Source: JAUWCL01 sp964599375 (GTDB lineage: Bacteria; Krumholzibacteriota; Krumholzibacteriia; Krumholzibacteriales; Krumholzibacteriaceae). From it: DNA of 64,000 nucleotides. Below are positions 57,341 through 64,000 of this stretch, piece by piece. The stretch's first letter is position 1. The number at the start of each line of letters is the position of its first letter. The notes beneath the pieces were generated by a model. That model ran no database searches. It saw nothing but the letters and a program-made list of their open reading frames with translations, and was not told the origin of the DNA. A program made the position numbers and the translations under genes. Location: contig CAZREW010000002.1 of the NCBI GenBank assembly GCA_964599375.1, forward strand, positions 62,001-126,000, written 5' to 3'.

Positions 57341-59038
57341 CTATCGTGAGATCTCAAGGTCAGTCAGACAGCTCGAAAGCGGAAGAGAGAATCTGAACAC
57401 TGATCCCCTCCCCTTCTCTGATTCGACCCATATCCTTCCCCTGTGCAGGGAGATATAGTGATTCACCAGGCGCAGGCCTATGCCCAGGCCGTTCCTGCTC
57501 CTGTCCGAACCGCCGTCGAGCTGTGTGAAGTTCTCGAAGATCTCTCGCGTCTCACCGGATTCAAGGCCGGGGCCATCGTCGATAACGGAGACGATTATCT
57601 CTTCTCCGTCGCAGGTGGAAGTGACGGTCACTGTTCCACCCGGAGAGGAAAACTTGACGGCATTGCTGAGAAGGTTTACACAGACCTGCCTTATCCTCTG
57701 CGGGTCAAAGGCCGCTATGGGAATCGATTCGTCGAGCTCGCTGACTATCTTGATGCCGATCTTGCGAGCGGCTGGCTCGGCCATCTTGATCGACAGCCTG
57801 ATCATCTCGTTTATGCTCGCCTCGGTGACGTTCAGCATCGTGTCTGAGACCTCGACCTTGGATAGGTCGAGCAGGTCGTTTATCGCGGCGAGGAGCTTCT
57901 TGGACTGAGCGTCGATTATCTGCAGGAATTCTCTTCTCGTGCTCTTCTCGATCTCAAAATCGGCGTCCTCTATGAGAGTGTCGGAATAAGCCATGATTAT
58001 CGACAGGGGCGTCCTGAGCTCGTGGCTGATCCGTCCGAGAAACTCGCTCTTGAGGCGGTCGAGTTGCATCAGCTTCCTGTTTACCTCGGTGAGCTCCCTG
58101 TTCTGCACTGTTATCCGCTCCTCTAGCATCTTCCTGTCGGTCACGTCGTGCCCTACGCTGAGGATGTACGGATGTCCCTTGATCTTCACCAGCGTGGCGG
58201 CCACATCCAGGTACAGGACCTCCCCGTTCCTTTTCAGGTACGGGATCTCCGTGAAGGAGGCCGGCTCTCCCTTAAGGACCCTGGCGAGGTTGCTGCGCGA
58301 AAGATCCCTCCTGTCGGGCGTCGTGAAGAGCCAGAAACTCTTGCCGATAACCTCCTCGGGGGCATATCCGAACTGCCTGTAAACGATGTCATTGCAATCG
58401 ACGATCTCCCCAGAGAAGTCGATAAGCATTATCACGTCGCTCGCGTGGCTCATCAGGGTCCGGTACTTTTCACCCAGTTCTCTGTGATTTTCGATAAGCT
58501 GGGAATTCTCTATGGCGATGGAGGTCAGCTGGCTGAATTTTGTGACCAGTTCGAGATCGAACTCGCTGAAGCGGTTCTTCTCGTAGCTTCCGAGGTTGAG
58601 AGTTCCGATAAAGAGGTCTTTCGCTATCAACGGCACTACTATGTCCGAACCGAGATTGTCCTCTTTCATGATCTCGGTGAACCTGCGGTCCGCTTGTATA
58701 TCCCGCCGCAGAACAGGCTTCCTGTGTATAGCCACCCAGCCGACGACGTTGGACTCTTCCAGTGGAACGAACCTGCCCTCGAAGGAGGTGTCGCCGCTGG
58801 GCCTGTAGACGTGCCTGATGTAGAGGCAGTTATCCTCCTTCTCGTAGATGGCGAGGCAGCCGAGGTCATAGTCGATGATACGCGCGAGTTCACCGGACAT
58901 CTTGGACAGGATGTGGTCGAGGTCGAGCCGCGAATTGAGCACCTCCGCCATCTCCATGACGGCGGAAAGCTCCCTTATCAGCTCGTCCTTGTTCCTGGCC
59001 GGTGCGTATACTGTATCGAAGAATCGTTCGTGTTCCAT
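57341..59038 (-). CDS. GAF-PAS sensor histidine kinase
   Basis: 565 residues, no membrane segment. GAF domain about 35-185 (LDLDHILSKMSGELARIIDY, GSDIVVPLIAKDLFIGTLNL), PAS domain about 195-315 (ASDVIMLIDFSGEIVDCNDI, FGYAPEEVIGKSFWLFTTP), HisKA with the phosphorylated His in LGRISHELRTPLSIIM and HATPase with VNLLSNAVKFSSPGGTV, SVIDDGPGLESGE and GLGIGLRLVNHYI. No response regulator is adjacent, so it is an orphan kinase here. Confidence 0.93.
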   Translation of the reverse strand: MEHERFFDTVYAPARNKDELIRELSAVMEMAEVLNSRLDLDHILSKMSGELARIIDYDLGCLAIYEKEDNCLYIRHVYRPSGDTSFEGRFVPLEESNVVGWVAIHRKPVLRRDIQADRRFTEIMKEDNLGSDIVVPLIAKDLFIGTLNLGSYEKNRFSEFDLELVTKFSQLTSIAIENSQLIENHRELGEKYRTLMSHASDVIMLIDFSGEIVDCNDIVYRQFGYAPEEVIGKSFWLFTTPDRRDLSRSNLARVLKGEPASFTEIPYLKRNGEVLYLDVAATLVKIKGHPYILSVGHDVTDRKMLEERITVQNRELTEVNRKLMQLDRLKSEFLGRISHELRTPLSIIMAYSDTLIEDADFEIEKSTRREFLQIIDAQSKKLLAAINDLLDLSKVEVSDTMLNVTEASINEMIRLSIKMAEPAARKIGIKIVSELDESIPIAAFDPQRIRQVCVNLLSNAVKFSSPGGTVTVTSTCDGEEIIVSVIDDGPGLESGETREIFENFTQLDGGSDRSRNGLGIGLRLVNHYISLHRGRIWVESEKGRGSVFRFSLPLSSCLTDLEISR

Positions 59039-59146
59039 CGATTATCCGCTCAGAGAAATACCCCGGTTCAGACCTGGACAGGTCATGACAAGCATGAAAT
59101 ATTCCACTTTGCGGATGAAAGTCGGAAAGCCGCTTATCCGGCCCAA

Positions 59147-60781
59147 TCAGCCCCTGAAAGAGAAACGGCTCTTGAAGTGCCTGAGACTCAGGTCCCTGCC
59201 ATATTCGACGTTTACGGCCGGTATCCTGTCCCTGTTGTCGGCGAGGACCTTCAGCGCCTCCACGACCGAAAAGAGATCCTGGTCCTCGTAGGCGAGCCTG
59301 GGGACCGCGGCCCTCACGTAGTTGACCCTGGGCTCGGGTGGGATCTCCTTCTCGCCGTCGAATGAGCCGAACGCATATACACCCAGCTCGCAGACACGGT
59401 GGCCCGCGATCAGAAGAAGCGCCGTCAGCGAGATCCCCTTGAGCTCGTCGTCATCGGCTGTGCCGTCGAAAAACCTGTCGAGGTCGATGTAGACCGCGTG
59501 CCCTCCGATCGGCCTTATGACCGGGATCCCGGCTTCGAAGAGGTGATTGCCGAAACGCACGACCTGCCCTATCCTCGCATCGAGGTACTCGTCGCGCACC
59601 ACGGTCCTGAGACCCTCGGCTATGGCCTTGAGGTCCCTGCCCGGCAGTCCGCCGTATGTCGGATGCCCCTCGGCCATGATCTGGTGGTCGGTTATCCCTT
59701 CCTTGAAGTGCGGGAACTTCTTCGAGAAATCGCCGTCCCTGCGGATGACGAGGGCTCCGCCCATGTTGACGAGTCCGTCCTTCTTCAAGCTTATGTGGAA
59801 CCCGTCGGCGTAGCGGAACATCTCGTGGACGATCTGACTGATCGAGGAATCCCAGAACTCGTCCTCGCGCTTTTTTATGAACCACGCGTTCTCGGCGAAT
59901 CTGCAGGCATCGAAGAAGAACGGAACGCCGTGCTTGCGCGTGACATTGCGAATCTGGCGTATGTTGTCGATGGAGACCGGCTGCCCGCCTCCAGTGTTGT
60001 TCGTGATGGTCAGATATACCAGGGGCACACGGTCCCTCTCGTGCTCGAGCAGGTTATCGAGCTCCTCCACGTCCATGTTGCCGCGGAACGGGTAGATCTC
60101 GTTTCCCTCCAGGTGCTCACGGCAGGGGAGGTTGAGTGGGATCATATTCTTGTCCTCGATGTTCCCCTGCGTCGTGTCGAAGTGCGAGTTGCTGGGGATT
60201 ATCCAGACGGGCGAGCCGTTGGAATGCCCGTTCGAGTCCAGCTTCGACTCGATCCGGTTCCTCAGCTCAGACATCAGCCCCTTCGAAAGAGGGGCGTCGC
60301 TCCCCCTGCCGGCGGCGGCCAGCTGCCTGGCCAGCACCGAGAAGAAGGCGTTCTCCGCAGCCCTTCCCTGGTGAAAAAGAAAGAGGCTCTCGGAAGAGCC
60401 TCCGGTAAAATTATCCTTCTCACACCAGCCGGCGCCGAACGTCTCGGCGAACTGCGCCCTGAGCTCGAAATAACCCTCGTTCGAGCCGTAAGCCTCGTCG
60501 CCGAGCATCATCGCGGCCCACTGTTCCATCGTCATCGTCGTTGTCCCCGAGTCGGAGAGAAGGTCGCACCCGGGTATCATGTCGGCCCTGAAGAGGAAGG
60601 CATTGAGCCCGGCCTCGTTTATCAGTATGTCCCGCCTCTGCTCGAAATCGTCGATCGAGCACCGGCGGAACCTCACCACGGCGTTCCGGTACGGCCTCGG
60701 TCTGAACCACTGGCCCGGCTCTTCCGGGGTGTCGATGCTCTCGCGGAACTTCTTGATAAAGAAGGCTGTCGAATCGGACAT
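59147..60781 (-). CDS. tnaA: Tryptophanase/beta-eliminating lyase
   Basis: 544-residue PLP enzyme of the tryptophanase and tyrosine phenol-lyase group. Key segments: DLLSDSGTTTMTMEQWAAMM, FTGGSSESLFLFHQGRAAEN, TITNNTGGGQPVSIDNIRQI, FFFDACRFAENAWFIKKRED, PLP lysine in HISLKKDGLVNMGG, and EGHPTYGGLPGRDL. It is about 70 residues longer than E. coli TnaA, with an insert at about 145-180 (RGSDAPLSKGLMSELRNRIE). Tryptophanase is preferred over tyrosine phenol-lyase partly because of the trpS neighbour. ATG shares a base with the trpS stop (TGATG). Confidence 0.85.
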   Translation of the reverse strand: MSDSTAFFIKKFRESIDTPEEPGQWFRPRPYRNAVVRFRRCSIDDFEQRRDILINEAGLNAFLFRADMIPGCDLLSDSGTTTMTMEQWAAMMLGDEAYGSNEGYFELRAQFAETFGAGWCEKDNFTGGSSESLFLFHQGRAAENAFFSVLARQLAAAGRGSDAPLSKGLMSELRNRIESKLDSNGHSNGSPVWIIPSNSHFDTTQGNIEDKNMIPLNLPCREHLEGNEIYPFRGNMDVEELDNLLEHERDRVPLVYLTITNNTGGGQPVSIDNIRQIRNVTRKHGVPFFFDACRFAENAWFIKKREDEFWDSSISQIVHEMFRYADGFHISLKKDGLVNMGGALVIRRDGDFSKKFPHFKEGITDHQIMAEGHPTYGGLPGRDLKAIAEGLRTVVRDEYLDARIGQVVRFGNHLFEAGIPVIRPIGGHAVYIDLDRFFDGTADDDELKGISLTALLLIAGHRVCELGVYAFGSFDGEKEIPPEPRVNYVRAAVPRLAYEDQDLFSVVEALKVLADNRDRIPAVNVEYGRDLSLRHFKSRFSFRG

Positions 60782-61806
60782 CAGACGTTCTCCCTCGTCG
60801 GAATGTTCATCACTTCCCTGACTTCCCTCATCGTCTCTCTCGCTATACCGCGGGCCTTGTCCGCTCCCGCTCCCAGGATCTCTCTGACCCGCTCAGGAGA
60901 GGCCTCCAGCCCGGCACGTCTCTCGCGTATCGGCTCGAGGGCGGCGTTCATCTTCTCAGCGAGCTCCATCTTGCAGGAGACGCAGCCTCTCTCTCCCGAC
61001 TCGCACTCGTCCCTGATCGTCTCCAGCTCCGCCCTGTTGTATATCCCGTGGAATGCGTAGACGACGCACCCGTCCGGATGGCCGGGATCGTCCCTTCTTA
61101 TCTTCACCGGATCGGTGAACATCGTCCGGATCTTCTTCGTCGTCTCTTCGGCGCTGAGGTTCGTCGCGATATAGTTCCCCGAGCTCTTGCTCATCTTTTT
61201 GTCGACGCCATCGAGACCCGGAACCTTGGGGACCTCTGTCAGGAGGGCCTCGGTGATCGGGAAGACCTCTCGCCCGTAGAGGGAGTTGAACCTCTGCCCG
61301 AGGTCCCTGGTCATGTTGATGTGGGCCTCCTGGTCCTTGCCGACGGGGACGAAATCCCCCTTGTAGGCGAGGATGTCGGCCGACTGCAGGGTCGGATAGC
61401 CGAGGAGCCCGAGGCTGGGGTTCTCGATCCTGTATCCCTGCACCATGTCCTTGTACGTGGGATTACGCTCGAGCCAGCCGAGAGGAGTGATCATCGAGAA
61501 GATCAGGTGCAGCTCGGCCACCTCGGGGACGTGCGACTGCACGAATATCGAGCACTTCTCCGGATCGAGCCCCGCTGCGAGCCAGTCGACGGCCATCTCG
61601 TGAACGTTAGCCCTCAGATCGCCTACGTTCTCGAATCCGACCGCTCCGCCTCCGCCCGGAGTCGTCAGGGCGTGCCAGTCTACGATGAAATAAAAGCAGT
61701 CATACTGGTCCTGGAGCCTTACCCAGTTGTCGAGCGCGCCGAGCAGGTTGCCCAGGTGGATGCTCCCTGTCGGCCTCATACCGCTTGTGACCCTTTTCCT
61801 CGCCAT
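60781..61806 (-). CDS. trpS: Tryptophanyl-tRNA synthetase with iron-sulfur cluster motif
   Basis: 341 residues of class I synthetase: HIGH-type GSIHLGNLLGALDNWV, KMSKS in VDKKMSKSSGNYIAT, and IVDWHALTTP. The C-terminal half has four cysteines spaced C-x20-C-x6-C-x2-C (DGCVV ... RDECESGERGCVSCKMEL), like the Thermotoga maritima TrpRS [4Fe-4S] motif (C-x22-C-x6-C-x2-C). ATG at 61806 has AAGGAG upstream (GGAAGGAGATCACATATG). Lies 70 bases after tRNA-Trp and is coupled to the tryptophanase gene. Confidence 0.95.
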   Translation of the reverse strand: MARKRVTSGMRPTGSIHLGNLLGALDNWVRLQDQYDCFYFIVDWHALTTPGGGGAVGFENVGDLRANVHEMAVDWLAAGLDPEKCSIFVQSHVPEVAELHLIFSMITPLGWLERNPTYKDMVQGYRIENPSLGLLGYPTLQSADILAYKGDFVPVGKDQEAHINMTRDLGQRFNSLYGREVFPITEALLTEVPKVPGLDGVDKKMSKSSGNYIATNLSAEETTKKIRTMFTDPVKIRRDDPGHPDGCVVYAFHGIYNRAELETIRDECESGERGCVSCKMELAEKMNAALEPIRERRAGLEASPERVREILGAGADKARGIARETMREVREVMNIPTRENV

Positions 61807-61875
61807 ATGTGATCTCCTTCCGGCCGGACCGGTTTCGCATTATGGCAGTATTCGCGGATGCTGGAAATAAAAAAG

Positions 61876-61949
61876 TAGGGGAGGCAGGACTCGAACCCGC
61901 AACCCCCGGTTTTGGAGACCGGTGCTCTAGCCAGTTGAGCTACACCCCT
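61876..61949 (-). tRNA. tRNA-Trp (anticodon CCA)
   Basis: 74 bases, no encoded CCA. Acceptor AGGGGTG/CTCCCCT (pair 6 is U-U), D arm GCTCAACTGGCTAGAGC, anticodon arm CCGGT-CTCCAAA-ACCGG with anticodon CCA at 61915-61913, variable loop, T arm GCGGG-TTCGAGT-CCTGC. The base after the acceptor is A rather than the G73 usual in E. coli tRNA-Trp. A run of T residues follows within two bases of the 3' end (ACTTTTTTATTT). Confidence 0.95.
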
Positions 61950-61973
61950 ACATATGATCCAATCGTAGGGGAA

Positions 61974-62001
61974 ATAATATAGATTCGCTCTGGAATGTCA
62001 A
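61974..62001 (-). promoter_or_regulatory. Sigma70-type promoter of tRNA-Trp
   Basis: Perfect TTGACA (62001-61996), 16-base spacer, TATTAT (61979-61974) on the minus strand, 24 bases before the mature 5' end. Confidence 0.75.
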
Positions 62002-62056
62002 GCCGTTTGGGCGGACCGCCTTATGTGCGATCCCCGCTCTGCTCCGCCTGTAGACT

Positions 62057-62089
62057 GAAATGGGGAGGGAGCCGCACGGCTCCCTCCCC
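62057..62089 (-). terminator. Terminator-like hairpin after pepD
   Basis: A 12-pair stem GGGGAGGGAGCC (62089-62078 on the minus strand) with GGCTCCCTCCCC (62073-62062) and a GCAC-type four-base loop. Only ATTTC follows, so intrinsic termination is less sure. It is 27 bases past the pepD stop. Confidence 0.6.
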
Positions 62090-62115
62090 CTGCCTGTGGT
62101 CTATCCTGACGGCCC

Positions 62116-63570
62116 TCAGCCTGCCAGTTTCGTTACTAGTGCCGAGAGAAGCCCGTAGAACTTCCCGACCGAGGAAACGTTGACCCTCTCGTCGGGCGAA
62201 TGCGGGTGCTGGATGTCGGGGCCGAACGAGATCATGTCCATCCCGGGGAACTTCTCCCCGATGATACCGCACTCGAGGCCGGCATGGATGGCGATCGTCT
62301 TGGGCTCCGCTCCGAAGACCTCCTTGTGAACGCCCTTGAAGACCTTCAGGAGGTCCGAGTCGACGTTGGGCATCCATCCGGGGTAAGGATCGTTCTCGAC
62401 TACCGAAGCACCGGCGAGCCTTGACATGGCGGCTATCCTGTCGCGCAGGGCCTGCAGGGCCGTCTTTATCGAGCTTCTCGTCGACGTGCCGATCTTCGCC
62501 TCGCCGTCAGTCATCGAGATCGTGGCGAGGTTGTTCGAAGTCTCCACCAGACCTGCGATATCGTAGTTCATCGCCTCTACGCCATGCGGCAGGGCGATGA
62601 GCAGGTCGAGAAGGGTCGCCTGGCTTGCGCCGTCGAGGACCTTGCTGCCGCCGCTGTCGGACGGGGCGAGCGACGCGCCAAGATCCTTCTCCCTGCCTCC
62701 GAGCTCGATCGCGATCTTCGCTATCTGGTCGGAGACGAGCTCCTTGACGTCCTTTACGGCCGTATCGAGGATCATCAGCTCGGCGAACGCCTCGCGGGGG
62801 ATCGCGTTACGCTTGTTGCCCCCCCTGATCTCGACCAGGTGCGCGGGCTGGCTCCCGGTTATCATGGCGACCAGCCTCGTTATGATCTTTATCGCGTTGC
62901 CGCGCTGCTCGTGGATGTCGATCCCCGAGTGCCCCCCGCGCAGCCCGGATACCTTGAGCGTGAACGGTTTCGTCCCGGCGGGCGCGTCTATGCGTTTTAT
63001 GGGAAGGGTGATAGTCGAGTCGCCGCCGCCGGCGCATCCGATCGTCACCTCGCCGAGTGCCTCGCTGTCGAGGTTCAACATGACGGAGCCCTTCAGAAAT
63101 CCCGGCTTGATCTTGCCTGCGCCGGTCAGGCCGACTTCCTCGTCGACTGTGGCAAGGATCTCCAGTGGCCCGTGAACGACGTCGTCCGCCTCGGCTATCG
63201 CCATGCCGGAGGCGAGGCCTATGCCGTTATCCGCGCCGAGGGTCGTACCCTTCGCGGTGAGCCAGTCGCCGTCCATCTCCGTCTGGATCGCGTCCTTCAT
63301 GAAATCAAAGTCGATATCTGAGTTCTTCTCTCCGACCATGTCCATGTGTCCCTGGAGCACGATGACAGGCGCTTTCTCCTTGCCGGGGGTCGCGGGGACC
63401 CTGACGACGACGTTGCCGGTCTCGTCCTGCTCCGCGTCGAAACCCTTTGCGGCCGCCCATTCCAGCAGGTACTCGCCCATCCCGGCCTCGTTCCCCGACG
63501 TATGCGGTATCGAAAGGAATTTCTCGAAATGTACCCACAGATCCTTCGGTTCCATTCCGCTAAGCGACAT
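62116..63570 (-). CDS. pepD: Aminoacyl-histidine dipeptidase (PepD, M20 family)
   Basis: 484 residues, the family's usual length. Zinc ligands and catalytic residues: VLQGHMDMVGEKN (His, Asp), TTLGADNGIGLASGMA (Asp), LATVDEEVGLTGAG (catalytic Glu and Glu ligand), LNLDSE (Asp) and SFGPDIQHPHSPDERVNV (His). Cleaves Xaa-His and other dipeptides in the cytoplasm. ATG at 63570 has GAGGAG and AGGAG upstream. Downstream of it on the same strand lie tRNA-Trp, trpS and tnaA. Confidence 0.95.
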   Translation of the reverse strand: MSLSGMEPKDLWVHFEKFLSIPHTSGNEAGMGEYLLEWAAAKGFDAEQDETGNVVVRVPATPGKEKAPVIVLQGHMDMVGEKNSDIDFDFMKDAIQTEMDGDWLTAKGTTLGADNGIGLASGMAIAEADDVVHGPLEILATVDEEVGLTGAGKIKPGFLKGSVMLNLDSEALGEVTIGCAGGGDSTITLPIKRIDAPAGTKPFTLKVSGLRGGHSGIDIHEQRGNAIKIITRLVAMITGSQPAHLVEIRGGNKRNAIPREAFAELMILDTAVKDVKELVSDQIAKIAIELGGREKDLGASLAPSDSGGSKVLDGASQATLLDLLIALPHGVEAMNYDIAGLVETSNNLATISMTDGEAKIGTSTRSSIKTALQALRDRIAAMSRLAGASVVENDPYPGWMPNVDSDLLKVFKGVHKEVFGAEPKTIAIHAGLECGIIGEKFPGMDMISFGPDIQHPHSPDERVNVSSVGKFYGLLSALVTKLAG

Positions 63571-63724
63571 TCTCCTCGACCTCCTCTTCCTGTCCGTTCA
63601 GTGAATAGTGACAGATGTATTGTATATCCAGGTTCCCGGCATCCTGAGGGGGGGCCGGGCACTGGATTATAAGCAAGCCCGCCTGGGCGGTCAAGGCTTC
63701 CATTGGAGCGCCCGGTGAAGTATC

Positions 63725-64000
63725 ATGTCCGCGGGCATCATCATGGAGGCTGATTTGATAAGGGAGATAGCGGTAAAGACGAAAAGGCGCGTCGAGCTCG
63801 TAGACATCACATCGAGGATACGGGACCTGATAGAGGAAAGCGGAGTAGTAGAAGGGATCTGCCACATCTTCGTCCCACATACGACAGCGGCAGTGACCAT
63901 CAACGAGAAGGCCGACCCGGCCGTAGCGTCCGACATATCGAAGACACTCGAGAAGATCGTGCCGGAAGGCTGGGAGTACAGGCACGCTGAAGGGAACTCG
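63725..64000 (+). CDS. YjbQ family (UPF0047) protein, N-terminal part
   Basis: The first 92 codons are in the window; the gene runs off the right edge. The family core is present: VELVDITSRIRDLIEESGVV, ICHIFVPHTTAAVTINEKAD and EKIVPEGWEYRHAEGNS, which is the start of the conserved AEGNSxAHIK motif. Family members have weak thiamine-phosphate synthase activity in E. coli; the main role is unsettled. ATG at 63725 is used; ATG at residue 7 is an alternative. Divergent from pepD with a 154-base gap. Confidence 0.9.
   Translation, partial: MSAGIIMEADLIREIAVKTKRRVELVDITSRIRDLIEESGVVEGICHIFVPHTTAAVTINEKADPAVASDISKTLEKIVPEGWEYRHAEGNS

Noticed and set aside
59090..59106. GG-N10-GC on the minus strand upstream of the histidine kinase, sigma54-like
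   Set aside because: Several consensus positions (CAC, first T of TTGC) are missing; easily a chance match.
1..64000. Search for CRISPR arrays, insertion sequences, prophage and rRNA
   Set aside because: No regularly spaced repeats, transposase, integrase, phage structural genes or rRNA segments were seen; the HNH gene is the only possible mobile item.

Overview
The window looks like one piece of a metagenome-assembled, GC-rich, Gram-negative genome of the FCB superphylum. The closest style match is an uncultured lineage such as Krumholzibacteriota, Eisenbacteria or Latescibacterota; this is inference. The grounds are a secreted protein ending in a YPNPFN-type sorting domain, a complete MoxR/Bat operon, a V-type ATPase, S46 and S10 secreted peptidases, and two 100-N scaffold joins. 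Both joins have identical sequence on either side (39 and 55 bases), so they are probably overlapping contigs rather than missing DNA.

Layout. 1-5565: V-type ATPase operon (H-C-I-K-F-E-A, minus strand) behind a strong sigma70-like promoter. 5590-10425: MBL hydrolase, YyaL, HIT, PrxQ/Bcp and a DUF3524 glycosyltransferase related to tRNA-queuosine mannosyltransferase. 10526-13399 (plus strand): a small membrane zinc-ribbon protein, an acyltransferase, a CPBP protease, a DUF1003 protein and a frameshifted small secreted protein. 13467-24879: a MoxR-DUF58-chaperone-BatA/B/C/D/E operon followed by a secreted bleomycin-hydrolase-type peptidase. 25237-28701: a large exported papain-like protease with a beta-helix and a C-terminal sorting domain. 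28757-36849: kynureninase, a membrane SpoIIE-type phosphatase, an EamA transporter, an S46 peptidase, and STAS and VOC proteins. 36865-38365: an HNH endonuclease gene in an AT-rich setting. 38651-45178: alcohol dehydrogenase, esterase and S10 peptidase, then an aromatic amino acid decarboxylase and a peroxiredoxin. 45313-56142: a ten-gene chemosensory operon. 56354-64000: PhzF, a histidine kinase, tryptophanase, TrpRS, tRNA-Trp, PepD and the start of YjbQ.

The most notable object is the peroxiredoxin at 44362-45069. Its peroxidatic cysteine codon is an in-frame TGA followed by a hairpin with a GGUC apical loop in the position expected of a bacterial SECIS element, so it is read here as a selenoprotein. 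Ordinary gene calling splits it into two ORFs.

Functionally the window describes a cell that degrades protein outside the cytoplasm (two C1-family peptidases, S46, S10), ferments or modifies the released amino acids (PepD, tryptophanase, kynureninase, aromatic decarboxylase), and maintains peroxide defence (PrxU, Bcp). Tryptophan is a recurring theme: tRNA-Trp, an iron-sulfur type TrpRS and tryptophanase lie head to tail.
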